Numbered from the stretch's first letter, positions 43,435-52,545 are shown. The stretch: 64,000 nucleotides of DNA from Candidatus Saccharimonadota bacterium (GCA_017430725.1 JAFRMK010000006.1:1-64000); one strand, 5' to 3'. A program made the numbers and translations. Notes: generated by a model from the sequence alone, not told the origin.

Positions 43435-44288
43435 TGGCACGCACGCATCAAAAGGCCGGCTTCACAATCATAGAGACCTCGCTCGCGACGCTATTTTTGG
43501 GCATCATCGTGCTGGCAGTCGCAAATCTCATCGTCCAGATGACGCAAATCTATCAAAAAGGCCTCGCACTTCGCGCCATCAATGCCAGCGGCCAACAAAT
43601 CATCGAAGATATGCAGCGCCAGATTAATTCGGCGACCTACCTTTACGACATCGACACTGACGGCAACGGTCTCATCACTAATCAGGAAATCATCGACGGC
43701 AAGAAATTCTACTTCAGAGAGTGGAACGAAAAAAGCAATAGTCAGAAACAGGTCGCCGGCTCCTTCTGTATTGGCAGCTATAGCTATGTCTGGAATACGG
43801 CGCTTCCGTTGGCCGATGCTAGCGGCAGGTCTGGCGTCATCATTAAAACTCCCACCACCAGTAAAGTCTACAAGCTGGCTCGCGTCTATGACCCCAGTCA
43901 CCGCGCCTGCAATGATGCTTTCTGGAAACCGGCCAGTGGAGAGTTCGCCACCGGCAAAAATTTCACGCTCGACTATTCCGACATCTCTGACATGGAGGAG
44001 CCAGTCGAGCTCATCAATCGCGACGAAACCGACTTGGCTGTCTATGATTTTACCGCCCACCCAATCACTCAGAGCAGCGTCACAAAACAAAGCTTTGTTT
44101 CGGCATCCTTCATTTTGGCGACAATCCGTGGCGGAGTGAACATTATGAGCAGTGGCGACTACTGCCAAGGTGAAGCCGCAAAAACTGGCGACGCCAACGA
44201 TTACGACGATTATGATTTTGATTATTGCGCAGTGAATAAATTCAATTTTTCAATGCGTACTGGCGGTAACGCGGATAAAAACGGATAA
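43434..44288 (+). CDS. Type IV pseudopilin 3
   Basis: A 284-residue protein whose start MARTHQKAGFTIIETSLATL is a classical prepilin leader (G^FTIIE) and hydrophobic helix. An Asp-rich stretch near residue 75 (YDIDTDGNGLITNQEIIDGK) reads like an EF-hand or dockerin-type calcium loop. PilW-like proteins have a comparable size. The TAATG overlap couples it to pseudopilin 2. Confidence 0.85.
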   Translation: MARTHQKAGFTIIETSLATLFLGIIVLAVANLIVQMTQIYQKGLALRAINASGQQIIEDMQRQINSATYLYDIDTDGNGLITNQEIIDGKKFYFREWNEKSNSQKQVAGSFCIGSYSYVWNTALPLADASGRSGVIIKTPTTSKVYKLARVYDPSHRACNDAFWKPASGEFATGKNFTLDYSDISDMEEPVELINRDETDLAVYDFTAHPITQSSVTKQSFVSASFILATIRGGVNIMSSGDYCQGEAAKTGDANDYDDYDFDYCAVNKFNFSMRTGGNADKNG

Positions 44289-44312
44289 GGCAACCAAGGA
44301 AAGAGAGGTAAA

Positions 44313-45767
44313 ATGCAAAAGAAAGTCAAAGAAGGCGCAGCGGCAATCTACACGGTAGTATTCTTCTGCCTATTAATCGGTATTGTCACGTTGGGATTTG
44401 TCGGTATCATGCTCCAAGATATCCTGGGCTCCACGAATTACGACCTTTCGCAGTCGGCCTATGACTCTGCGTTGGCCGGCGTGGAAGACGCCAAGGTGCT
44501 ACTTTTGCAATATAACTCTTGCATCACCAACACAAACCGACTCGGGAACTGCGAAAGCATCAAGAGCAAGATTAACAAGGTTGGCTCAAGCGATGACTGT
44601 GACCTAGTGCGTGATGCGCTTGGTCGTGCCAGCGGAGAAGACGGCGACCACGAAACTCTGATTCAGAGCGACAACAAAAACACCGTCAACAACTCTTCAA
44701 AAGAATTGGATGACAGTATCGATATGGCCTATACCTGCGTAAAAATGTCTCTTGCGACCGAAGACTATCTTGGCACCATCACCGAATCGTCTGATTTAAA
44801 GGTTATCCCTCTCCGCACGGGTGGCAACGGCTACGGCGATGGCGGCGCCGCCGAATCCTTCAATCGCATCCGCATCGAATGGTTCAATAAGGAGGACAAC
44901 AATAAAGCAAACGGCGTCAGCAGCTACGTCACCTCGCTCCCGCAAGCCTCATTCACCAACGCCAAGACCCTCATGGGCGACTCCTCGAACGAAAAATGGC
45001 ACAATTTTGATACCAATTCGACCCTTCCTCCCACCCTGCGCGTTAGTCTAATTCAAGCCGACTCCAGTTTTAAGATGTCGGACTTTAATCAGCCAGTCAT
45101 CGCCGGCAATGGAGTCAGGACCAATCATGGCGCCGTTACCCTGAGACCAACCGGTGGCAGCAGTGGCGAAACCACCCACATCACAAGCAGTATTTCGGAC
45201 GGTTTGGGCGGCTCGGCGTTGTCTGATTTCGAGAACTACGACAACAGCAACTACGGCACGGATGGCTCGACCTACAAAACACTCAACTCGCCTCGCGACA
45301 TAAACTGTCTGAACGCCGAGAACTTCAGAGTCAGCACCGAAAAAGAGTACGCCTGTTCCGTCGAACTTGATGTGCCGCCCACGCACAACGGCGGGGTTGC
45401 CGATAACGGCGCGCGCTTCCTGATGCTCTCGACGCTCTACGCCAAACCGGAGACATCCTTCAAGATTCAGCTCCTGAACTGCAGTGGCGACAACAACTGT
45501 ACGACTGTTAAATTTGTTGGTGTGCAGACGAAGGTCGATTCCACCGGTCGCGCCAACGACCTGTTCCGTCGTGTCGAAGCGCGCGTCGAGCTCCAGGATG
45601 TCAACTTCCCCTTCGTCAAATACGGCCTCAGCTCATACGGCGACGGCGACGACGAGGGCAATATCTTCAAGAACTATTGGGCGACCTACAAATGCTGGTA
45701 TAAGGAAGCCGGCGTGGGCCACTCTTGTGACGACTTCGGTATAATCAGTAACCGCGGCAGCTTCTAG
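44313..45767 (+). CDS. PilX-like minor pilus protein
   Basis: A 484-residue protein. The N-terminus MQKKVKEGAAAIYTVVFFCL has a helix of about 25 residues without the FTxxE motif, like the PilX N-terminal class in which Gly/Ala replaces it. YDSALAGVEDAK is close to the conserved AxxGxExA of that class. The large outer domain contains several Cys and Asn-rich loops. It comes 24 nt after pseudopilin 3, with GAGAGG before ATG. It closes the pilin operon. Confidence 0.78.
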   Translation: MQKKVKEGAAAIYTVVFFCLLIGIVTLGFVGIMLQDILGSTNYDLSQSAYDSALAGVEDAKVLLLQYNSCITNTNRLGNCESIKSKINKVGSSDDCDLVRDALGRASGEDGDHETLIQSDNKNTVNNSSKELDDSIDMAYTCVKMSLATEDYLGTITESSDLKVIPLRTGGNGYGDGGAAESFNRIRIEWFNKEDNNKANGVSSYVTSLPQASFTNAKTLMGDSSNEKWHNFDTNSTLPPTLRVSLIQADSSFKMSDFNQPVIAGNGVRTNHGAVTLRPTGGSSGETTHITSSISDGLGGSALSDFENYDNSNYGTDGSTYKTLNSPRDINCLNAENFRVSTEKEYACSVELDVPPTHNGGVADNGARFLMLSTLYAKPETSFKIQLLNCSGDNNCTTVKFVGVQTKVDSTGRANDLFRRVEARVELQDVNFPFVKYGLSSYGDGDDEGNIFKNYWATYKCWYKEAGVGHSCDDFGIISNRGSF

Positions 45768-45779
45768 CTTCTGGCGACA

Positions 45780-45803
45780 CAAAAAATAACACCTTTCGGT
45801 GTT
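45780..45803 (-). terminator. Terminator of tRNA-Leu
   Basis: AACACC (45788-45793) and GGTGTT (45798-45803) with a TTTC loop. On the minus strand the hairpin follows the tRNA by 2 nt and runs into a T-rich stretch (complement of 45780-45787). Confidence 0.8.
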
Positions 45804-45805
45804 CT

Positions 45806-45891
45806 TGGTGCCCGCGGCTGGACTCGAACCAGTACGTACTAGGTACACTAGCACCTGAAGCTAGCGCGTCTACCAATTCCGCCACGCGGGC
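45806..45891 (-). tRNA. tRNA-Leu (CAG)
   Basis: An 86-nt type II tRNA with acceptor GCCCGCG/CGCGGGC, D-arm TGGCGGAATTGGTAGACGCG, anticodon loop containing CAG (as in TAGCTTCAGGTGCTA), a long variable arm and encoded CCA. The D-arm and anticodon arm are nearly those of E. coli tRNA-Leu(CAG). Confidence 0.95.
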
Positions 45892-45950
45892 ATGCCATCA
45901 TCTTAGCACATATCTGTTAATTTGTCATCGTGTGCTATACTAGGCGTATC

Positions 45951-46367
45951 ATGGCGATATATTATACAGACGGCAGCGCAAACCCGAATCCGGGCCCCGG
46001 CGGTTACGCCGTGATTCGTAATGGCGAACCGGTGGCACTCGGCCACGAATCGCCCTCGACCAACATTCGGATGGAGGCCATGGCCTTGATTGCCGCCTAT
46101 GCGCTCGCCGAGGCTGGCGACGAAATACTCACCGACAGCGAATTTTGGGTCAATGTCGTGACCAAATGGGCGCCCAGTTGGCAGAAGAACGGCTGGCGCA
46201 AAAAGACCGGCGAAATCAAAAACCTCGAACTCGTCAAAGATCTTTATGCCGCATTCTGCGCCAAGCCTGACGTCAAGTTGCGCTGGACGCGCGGCCATGT
46301 CGGCACGGAAGGCAACGAGCTGGCAGATATCTGGGCCAACAAGGCCCGCAAGGGAGCAAAGTTATGA
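45951..46367 (+). CDS. rnhA: Ribonuclease HI
   Basis: A 138-residue enzyme that cuts RNA in RNA:DNA hybrids. The catalytic set is present: YTDGSANPNPGPGG (Asp), RMEAMALIAA (Glu), TDSEF (Asp), and GHVGTEGNELAD (His, Asp). The start is ATG 45951 (MAIYYTDGS) rather than the open frame from 45930. TATACT lies 9 nt before it. Its stop overlaps the CYTH gene start. Confidence 0.94.
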   Translation: MAIYYTDGSANPNPGPGGYAVIRNGEPVALGHESPSTNIRMEAMALIAAYALAEAGDEILTDSEFWVNVVTKWAPSWQKNGWRKKTGEIKNLELVKDLYAAFCAKPDVKLRWTRGHVGTEGNELADIWANKARKGAKL

Positions 46368-46930
46368 AACGTTCAATCGTCAAAGTGAAGCTAAACAGTC
46401 GTATCGATTTCGTCACAACTTTAAGCGAGATAAATCTCAAGTTTGGCGAGCAGTTTTGGCAACACGACCGAATTTTTGTGCCCAAAAACTACAATCGCGA
46501 TAAGTCGCAACCGCGGTTATCGCTCCGCACCATCGTGAAAAATCCCGAAAAAGATGCCACCTATGCTCTGGTGCTGCGCCGCCATCACGGACGCGAGCAA
46601 TTCGACGTCGTGAATTCGACGGTCGTCAAAGACTACACCGAAACTGCACACATTTTATACCAATTGGGCTACGAACTGAAGTACGAGGTGGGCCGCCATC
46701 GCCAGGAACTCAACATGGGCGAGTCCGTCAAAATCAGCATCGACAAAATCGACAATCTGCCCGGCTATTACGCCAAAATCGAGTCCGAGCTCACCGATGC
46801 CGACGACCCCAAAGTCGTCTATAACGACCTTGTCGAAACTTTTCGGGTGCTGAAAGTAAAGAGCAAGCCAATCGACATGACATACGGCGAGCTGGTCGAG
46901 TCATCGAAGCACGACACACCCGCCAGCTAA
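46364..46930 (+). CDS. CYTH-domain protein
   Basis: A 188-residue protein similar to the CYTH (CyaB/thiamine triphosphatase) fold: YALVLRRHHGREQFDVVNST, DYTETAHILYQLGYELKYEV, GRHRQELNMGESVKISIDKI and YYAKIESEL. Alternating basic and acidic residues in the β-tunnel can be traced, but the usual EhE motif at the N-terminus is weak. Such proteins are triphosphatases or bind triphosphate; the substrate is unknown. ATGA overlap with rnhA. Confidence 0.78.
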   Translation: MKRSIVKVKLNSRIDFVTTLSEINLKFGEQFWQHDRIFVPKNYNRDKSQPRLSLRTIVKNPEKDATYALVLRRHHGREQFDVVNSTVVKDYTETAHILYQLGYELKYEVGRHRQELNMGESVKISIDKIDNLPGYYAKIESELTDADDPKVVYNDLVETFRVLKVKSKPIDMTYGELVESSKHDTPAS

Positions 46931-46931
46931 C

Positions 46932-46960
46932 AAAAAACTCCCGTTCATGGGAGTTTTTTT
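46932..46960. terminator. Bidirectional terminator
   Basis: AACTCCC (46936-46942) and GGGAGTT (46949-46955), with an A run before and a T run after. It ends the rnhA-CYTH operon on plus and rpsT on minus. Confidence 0.9.
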
Positions 46961-46970
46961 GATGCTTGAC

Positions 46971-47414
46971 TTATTTCTTCGTCGTCGTGGCCTTCTTGGC
47001 GGCCGGCGCTTTCTTGGCTGGCGCCTTCTTGGTAGCTGCCGGCTTTTTTGCGGCCGAAGCTTTCGTGGCTGTCGTCTTCTTCGCCGTCGTGGTCTTCTTG
47101 GCGACCGGCGTCTTCTTGGCGGTCGTTTTTGGCGCAGCGGCCTTTTTGGCGGCTTTCTTTGCTTCGAACTTCACGCCCGCTTCTTTGGCAATTTTTGCCA
47201 ACTTGGCTTTGCGGCGACTAGCCGTATTCTTCTTGATGAGGCCTTTTTTCATGGCTTTGTCGTATTCGCTTTGGACAATTGCCATCTTCTCGGCACTCGG
47301 ATTCTTGCGAAACTCCTTCAGGGCGTTGCGCATCGACTTCTTGATGGCCTCATTTTTGCTTCGGCGCTTCGTTGCCTGGCGCGCCGCTTTCTTCGCGGAT
47401 TTAATACTCGGCAT
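46971..47414 (-). CDS. rpsT: Ribosomal protein bS20 with histone-like Lys/Ala tail
   Basis: A 147-residue protein. Residues 1-85 are S20 (MPSIKSAKKAARQATKRRSK, SEYDKAMKKGLIKKNTASRR). Residues about 86-147 form an added tail made of AKK, TTAKK and APAKK units, like histone H1 tails. S20 is normally about 87 residues. The tail is strongly basic, in contrast to the acidic tail of L19 at 4868. It might bind rRNA or DNA; this is inference. Confidence 0.95.
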   Translation of the reverse strand: MPSIKSAKKAARQATKRRSKNEAIKKSMRNALKEFRKNPSAEKMAIVQSEYDKAMKKGLIKKNTASRRKAKLAKIAKEAGVKFEAKKAAKKAAAPKTTAKKTPVAKKTTTAKKTTATKASAAKKPAATKKAPAKKAPAAKKATTTKK

Positions 47415-47571
47415 GCTTTATCTCTGTTTCCTTAAACTTATTATTTCGATTGCTACACATTATACAGTAAAAACTACAAGATGTAAAGTGTTAACAGGGC
47501 AGAGCTTGCATTTTTAAACCACTTATGCTATCGTAGAACAAAATAAGGTCAAAAATAAACAGATAAAAAAC

Positions 47572-49452
47572 ATGGCAGAAGAGAAAAAGGATAAAGACAA
47601 AGAAAAACTGGCGCCCGATATTGTTTCGCAGGTCGCCGAGCGTGTCGATGCGAGCGACAACGTACTCGTAACGCTTTCGAAAGACCCGAGCGTCGATGAG
47701 CTTTCTGCCGCCCTTGGTTTGACCTTCATCCTGGACAAGCTGGGCAAGCACGCTACGGCCATTTTCTCTGGCGCAGTACCCAACGCCATTGAGTTTCTCG
47801 AGCCAGAAAAGACTTTCGAGACCAATACCAACAGTCTGCAAGATTTCATCATCGCCCTGAACAAAGACAAGGCCGACCACCTTCGCTACAAGATTGACGG
47901 TGATTTTGTCAAAGTTTTTATCACGCCATACAAGACTACCATCAATGAGAGTGACCTTGAATTCAGTCACGGTGACTATAACGTCGACCTGGTGATTGCG
48001 CTGAACGTGGAAAGCAGCGCCGACCTCGACAACGCTTTGACCGAGTATGGCCGCATCATGCACGATGCCAGTTCCGTTAACATTCACGCTGGCGAGCCAG
48101 GCGGTTTCGCCGACCTGGAATGGGGCGACACCAAGGCTTCGTCGGTTTCTGAGATGATTTGCAATCTCGTCGACCATTTATCTATCCCCAAAGACAAACC
48201 GATTTATGACAAATCTGTCGCTACGGCATTGTTGGCGGGCATTGTGTCGGCGACGAACCGTTTCTCGAACGAGCATACCAGCGCCGAAACAATGGCGATT
48301 GCCGGCCGGTTGATGGCTGCCGGTGCCGACCAGCAACTGATTTCGTCCAGTATCCCAGTCGATATTCTCACTGGCGACGTGGTCGATGCCAACGCCGAGG
48401 CCGGAACGTCGGACGCTACGCCTGCACCCGCCGAAGTGCCTACGCCAGAAGACCCATCGACGCTCAATATCCAGCACGGCGCCGTCGATTTTCAACCAGA
48501 AACCACCGCTCCGACAACCGCGCCTGCGCCCGCCGAAGCCCCCACGCCAGAAGTTCCGGTCGATGCCGCCAATGCGCCATTGCCTCCTGAAGCCGAGTCG
48601 CAACTTAATGAAATTGTTGCTCAGCCTGCCCCTGGCGATGCTGCTGGTCCGCTGATGTCCGAATTGCAGAATGCTGTACTGAATGAAGGCAAAAAGAACC
48701 TCGTTCCACCTAGCGAATCTGGCATTGTTGACGAGCCGCCCAAAGATTACGCCTCGATGATGAGTGCTGAATTGGCCGGCATCTCGCCCGATGCGCCGCC
48801 AGCGCCCGAGACTCCCGCTCTTGTCATGTCGGCACCAAGCGTTCCCGCGCCAGAAACGCCTACGCCAGAAGTGTCTGCTCCGGAAGCGCCTGTGCCGGAT
48901 GTCTTCGCTCCTGTCGAAACGCCCGTACCAGATGTCGCTGCGTCCGTTGCGCCAGATGTACCACAAAATCCCATGGCGCCGCCAGTGCCGGAAATGCCTG
49001 CAGCCCCAGAGTTTGCCGTTACCGAGGCGCCTGTGCCCGAAGCCGCCCCGACGCCCGAGTCAATGCTGGCAACGGCCGAATTGGCCGACAATCCACTTCC
49101 GATGCCCGATGCCAATACCGTGCTGCCGCCACCGCCAGTGCCATTCGAGGCTGGCGAAACTGCGCCGGCTACGGCCTATGACACGCCAGTCAGTTCTGTT
49201 CCGCCCACAAATTCTTCATCATATGTAATTGAGCCGCAGGGCGTACAAGCTTATCCGGCCGCCGAAGCACCGACACCCGCCGCACCAGTCATGCCACCGG
49301 TCGATGCCAGCCTTGCAACTCCCGCCATCACTCCAGCCGGCGATGCCGCCGCGGCGGCCGCCGATGCGAATTCGACCTATCTTGGCACGAATCCGGCCAT
49401 GCCTGACCAGCTCTATCCCGACCCCAATGCCTATCACATTCCTGGCACCTAG
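47572..49452 (+). CDS. Degenerate DHH-family protein with long Pro/Ala/Glu tail
   Basis: A 626-residue protein. Residues about 15-275 resemble DHH/DHHA1 phosphoesterases of the NrnA type (NVLVTLSKDPSVDELSAALG, ATALLAGIVSATNRFSNEHT), but the metal-binding DHH and DxD residues appear to be missing (PSVDELS where DxDAIG is expected). Residues 280-626 are almost pure Pro/Ala/Glu/Val repeats of the PAPETP/APVPE type. It lacks a signal peptide or clear membrane helix. It is probably not a nuclease and may act as a binding or scaffold protein. The ribosome-binding site is poor. Confidence 0.7.
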   Translation: MAEEKKDKDKEKLAPDIVSQVAERVDASDNVLVTLSKDPSVDELSAALGLTFILDKLGKHATAIFSGAVPNAIEFLEPEKTFETNTNSLQDFIIALNKDKADHLRYKIDGDFVKVFITPYKTTINESDLEFSHGDYNVDLVIALNVESSADLDNALTEYGRIMHDASSVNIHAGEPGGFADLEWGDTKASSVSEMICNLVDHLSIPKDKPIYDKSVATALLAGIVSATNRFSNEHTSAETMAIAGRLMAAGADQQLISSSIPVDILTGDVVDANAEAGTSDATPAPAEVPTPEDPSTLNIQHGAVDFQPETTAPTTAPAPAEAPTPEVPVDAANAPLPPEAESQLNEIVAQPAPGDAAGPLMSELQNAVLNEGKKNLVPPSESGIVDEPPKDYASMMSAELAGISPDAPPAPETPALVMSAPSVPAPETPTPEVSAPEAPVPDVFAPVETPVPDVAASVAPDVPQNPMAPPVPEMPAAPEFAVTEAPVPEAAPTPESMLATAELADNPLPMPDANTVLPPPPVPFEAGETAPATAYDTPVSSVPPTNSSSYVIEPQGVQAYPAAEAPTPAAPVMPPVDASLATPAITPAGDAAAAAADANSTYLGTNPAMPDQLYPDPNAYHIPGT

Positions 49453-49483
49453 GCCGCCCATAGCAAAAGCACTAAAAACGTGG

Positions 49484-49489
49484 TATAAT
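49484..49489 (+). promoter_or_regulatory. -10 box of tRNA-Pro
   Basis: TATAAT 11 nt before the tRNA start; no clear -35. Confidence 0.65.
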
Positions 49490-49500
49490 AAGCCAGAATT

Positions 49501-49576
49501 CGGGGTTTGGCGCAGTTGGTAGCGCGCGCGCTTTGGGAGCGCGAGGTCAGCAGTTCGAGTCTGCTAACCCCGACCA
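49501..49576 (+). tRNA. tRNA-Pro (TGG)
   Basis: A 76-nt cloverleaf, CGGGGTT/AACCCCG acceptor, anticodon TGG in CTTTGGGAG, T-loop TTCGAGT, encoded CCA. The C1-G72 end is as in other bacterial tRNA-Pro. Confidence 0.95.
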
Positions 49577-49595
49577 TTTTAACCTGACTAACCAA

Positions 49596-49625
49596 CAAAA
49601 AACTGCCTTTCTCGGCAGTCTTTTT
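49596..49625. terminator. Bidirectional terminator
   Basis: ACTGCC (49602-49607) and GGCAGT (49614-49619) with A and T runs on the two sides. It ends tRNA-Pro and the small minus-strand gene. Confidence 0.9.
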
Positions 49626-49719
49626 AACGACCGTCTTCGTGACGCGCGTGTTGGCGCTTTGCGCTGTGTTTGTGATTGTTGTTCCGATTCAGGAGTGCAA
49701 CTTTCTTTTTCTTTGCCAT
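49624..49719 (-). CDS. Small basic protein, 31 residues
   Basis: A short gene: ATG at 49717-49719, start MAKKKKVALLNRN, end ARHEDGR, stop TAA at 49624-49626. About half the residues are Lys, Arg, His or Asn. GAAGGAG stands 7 nt before the ATG. A promoter-like TTGCAT, 18 nt, TAAGAT lies further upstream on the minus strand, and an intrinsic terminator overlaps its stop. Composition and length suggest a ribosome-associated or RNA-binding protein; I do not recognise the family. Confidence 0.75.
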   Translation of the reverse strand: MAKKKKVALLNRNNNHKHSAKRQHARHEDGR

Positions 49720-49850
49720 CTCAAGCTCCTTCAATTATCAAAAAACTCCCGCTATCTTACCATTTTTTCTAACCAAAATGCAAACCGTAAAACCCTTTGC
49801 ACGGAAACCATAAGTACTATATAATACAGACAGAAAATAGGAGATTCTCC

Positions 49851-52169
49851 ATGCGACAAAGGTTTAACAGTTTTTCGCGAAAGAAGATTATCACGCTGGT
49901 CAGTGCAGTGTTATTGGTCTTCGGTATCGCGGGGGTAGCAATAGCAAACGGCCTCAGTTCCGCCAGTGAGGGTAATTCCGAGATTATCTTTGACGGCGCC
50001 ACGTCCATCGCTCCGGCTGGCGATGGTGGCTATGATATCAACTATGAAATTGACGGCGACGCCTTTTCAATCGGCATCGGTGGCTTCTATGGAGATATCG
50101 ACACGCAGGCCAAGACCTTGAGTTACGACCGCAACAGCGTTCAATTGATTGGAAACTTTGAATTCTACTACAACGGCGATTTTGCCTCAAAATACAGCGC
50201 TCGCGTCCAGTCTCAAGACGGCTTCCAGCAAGCTCTCGTCTGTAATTTCACACAGAACGAAAACACCGCACCCGAAGGCGTCTCCAACTGTGTTTTGCCA
50301 GAGGGCGATTACGGCCTCCCCGACAGCGTCTCGCTCATTATCGCGTCTGCTGAACCGGAAAATCCCTATGATGATATTCAAAATCCTTTCCAAATCTTTT
50401 ATGACGGCGTAAACAGCGATTTTACGAGCACCACGATTGGCTTCAACATGGGTGGCGACGAACTAAGTAACGTTACGCTCACTTTGCACGGCATGACCTT
50501 TGAGAACGGCAAATCCGTCGTTGAGCGCAACGACCTTTTTGCCAACAACTCCGAAATCTATTATGAAGTAAGCGACCTCTTCGACCCAGAAACCATGCAA
50601 ATCGTAATTCGGGGCGAGAGCCAATACCAAACCGTACTCGAGGTTGTTGACGGCCGAGTCAGCTTTGTCGGTTTAAACGTCCCTGGTGACTACGTGAACT
50701 TAACCATGGAAAGCAAGCGCGACGACGGCGACAATCCTGAGCCACGCCCTGATCACCCTGGCGAAGAGACTAGCGCCCAGATCACCATTACGAGTACGTC
50801 AGCATATGCGAAAAGCTACGCTAACGCCCGCATCGACCTGAACGCCCGCACCATTAATACTTCTGACTGCGACCCAGACACCGAGTGCGACACGCCAGAT
50901 TCACTCACAATCAACGATTTCCGCTACAACTATGACGCCGAAAACGACAACGGCATGGTCACCTTTGACTTTGCGACGCTGTTTATTGAAAAATACGTCA
51001 ATAAAATCACAATCAACAATGTCGACTACGACATTCCAATCGACTACAGCGACGAGCTGAGCTGTCTTCAGGCCTACGATCATCAGCTCCTGGGCTTCTC
51101 GCTCCAGGTACCGAAGGCCGACGCTTATAATATCGTTGTCGATGTGACCCAGAATGAGGGGCGAGACGTCTGTATTAGCAACTTCCTCTGGACCAGCAAT
51201 CCCGAACTTGCTGGCGAGGATATCTATATCGCACATTCGCGCCTCGAACTTGTCCGTCTCGAATGGATGCCACCAAACACCCCAGAAGAGGATGAAGATG
51301 AAGCCAGAGTCGTGCTCGAAGGCGAAGATTTGAACAATCTGCCAGAGTGGGCAAAGGAGCGGGGCATGGTGCTCGAATTTGACGACGGAAGCCGTAGAGA
51401 GGACAAAGTCGGCGAGCTAGTCGTTCCAGCCTTCACGCTTGCGACGATGCGCATCGTGCCAGAGTATGGTTACCAAGTCACCTCCTTTGGCATTAATGGC
51501 CAGAACGTCTTCACTGGCGACGCTATTTCCGAGTTCACCTTCAACGTTCACAAGGGCAACTTCCACCTTGGCGCTGAAGTTACGGCAGTCAAAGATGCCG
51601 TGAAGAGCGAAACCGCCAAAGTCACTTCTGGCTCCATTCAGCTCGGGGGCCTCGAAATCGATTCCGGCACAGCTGTTTTGACTGTTAGCGACGCAAATGT
51701 CAACAACACGCAAATTGCCAACTTCCAGAACGCTGCACCCGGTTATGAAGTTTCGACCTTCCTCGACGTTAACCTCGGCCAAGTCTTCTATAAGGGTGAC
51801 GGCGACTCAGACAACTACTGGGACGGCGTTGAAATGAAGAACCTAGTCCACGACGCGACGGTTACCCTGCGTCTTACTGACGGCGTAGACGGCAACTCTG
51901 TTGTAATCATCCACGAAAAACACGACGGCACCTACGAAGTAATCCCGACAACTTACAACCCCGCCAATCATACCATCACCTTCAAGACCTCAAGCTTTTC
52001 AAACTACGCCATCGCTTCCACCACGACCGAGAATGTATCTGATGGCTCCACGCCAAACACCAGCGACAGGATTCTGCCATTCGCGTTAATCTTCCTCGCT
52101 AGCGTATGCGGTGTGGTTTTCGCCATTCATCACGTCCGCCAATCGCGCAACCGTGGCTCAAAGAACTAG
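49851..52169 (+). CDS. Large surface protein with C-terminal anchor
   Basis: A 772-residue exported protein: a signal peptide (about 10-33; IITLVSAVLLVFGIAGVAIA), Asn/Asp-rich β repeats, a segment like InlB/flagellin-type repeats near 530-580 (VPEYGYQVTSFGINGQNVFT), and a domain ending TFKTSSFSNYAIA common in Gram-positive surface proteins. The end is TPNTSD, a membrane helix and SRNRGSKN, a variant of the NPQTSD sorting signal of other proteins here. ATG 49851 follows ATAGGAGA; the frame is open from 49797. It is acidic. The ligand is unknown. Confidence 0.85.
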   Translation: MRQRFNSFSRKKIITLVSAVLLVFGIAGVAIANGLSSASEGNSEIIFDGATSIAPAGDGGYDINYEIDGDAFSIGIGGFYGDIDTQAKTLSYDRNSVQLIGNFEFYYNGDFASKYSARVQSQDGFQQALVCNFTQNENTAPEGVSNCVLPEGDYGLPDSVSLIIASAEPENPYDDIQNPFQIFYDGVNSDFTSTTIGFNMGGDELSNVTLTLHGMTFENGKSVVERNDLFANNSEIYYEVSDLFDPETMQIVIRGESQYQTVLEVVDGRVSFVGLNVPGDYVNLTMESKRDDGDNPEPRPDHPGEETSAQITITSTSAYAKSYANARIDLNARTINTSDCDPDTECDTPDSLTINDFRYNYDAENDNGMVTFDFATLFIEKYVNKITINNVDYDIPIDYSDELSCLQAYDHQLLGFSLQVPKADAYNIVVDVTQNEGRDVCISNFLWTSNPELAGEDIYIAHSRLELVRLEWMPPNTPEEDEDEARVVLEGEDLNNLPEWAKERGMVLEFDDGSRREDKVGELVVPAFTLATMRIVPEYGYQVTSFGINGQNVFTGDAISEFTFNVHKGNFHLGAEVTAVKDAVKSETAKVTSGSIQLGGLEIDSGTAVLTVSDANVNNTQIANFQNAAPGYEVSTFLDVNLGQVFYKGDGDSDNYWDGVEMKNLVHDATVTLRLTDGVDGNSVVIIHEKHDGTYEVIPTTYNPANHTITFKTSSFSNYAIASTTTENVSDGSTPNTSDRILPFALIFLASVCGVVFAIHHVRQSRNRGSKN

Positions 52170-52181
52170 CCACTCATCTTG

Positions 52182-52545
52182 TCTGAGCCTCTTTACAAAA
52201 AACTACTAGACATGAGCCTTAGAGGACTAATACAAGACGACGTATTTGAAGAAAAAGACCGCCAACTACGAGAAAGAATAGGAAAAATAAAAAAAAAGTA
52301 AATAAAGACGCGCAGGAACGCAATAAAAACTGGTACGAAAAAATAGGCAAGACACTAGAAACCATTAGAAGCCCTAAAGAAAAGATGGAGGCAGCCGAAA
52401 ACTCAGGCGAACGAAGAGCAATACTACAAGCCATTGGACCCGTAGCGAAGCCTGCAGAACGAAAAATTGGCACAAACCAAAATGAAAGGGCTTTAACAGC
52501 CATTTACAGAAGAAAAATGCCGAAAAATCGGCTTTATATTCCTTT
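52182..52545 (+). pseudogene. Serine recombinase C-terminal remnant
   Basis: The frame right after the surface-protein stop reads PLYKKLLDMSLRGLIQDDVF then EEKDRQLRERIGKIKKK and stops at a run of nine A (52289-52298). One more A would restore NWYEKIGKTLETIRSPKEKM and GERRAILQAIGP. Both halves match the C-terminal coiled-coil part of large serine recombinases (WxELTEKTFxFA..KREILxALGS pattern). The catalytic N-terminal domain is absent. The piece lies against the CAT tRNA at 52546. It is best read as a decayed integrase left by a mobile element. Confidence 0.65.

Noticed and set aside
52219-52503. 94-codon hydrophobic frame on the minus strand
   Set aside because: It is antisense to the A-rich recombinase remnant; hydrophobicity follows from Lys/Glu-rich codons read backwards.
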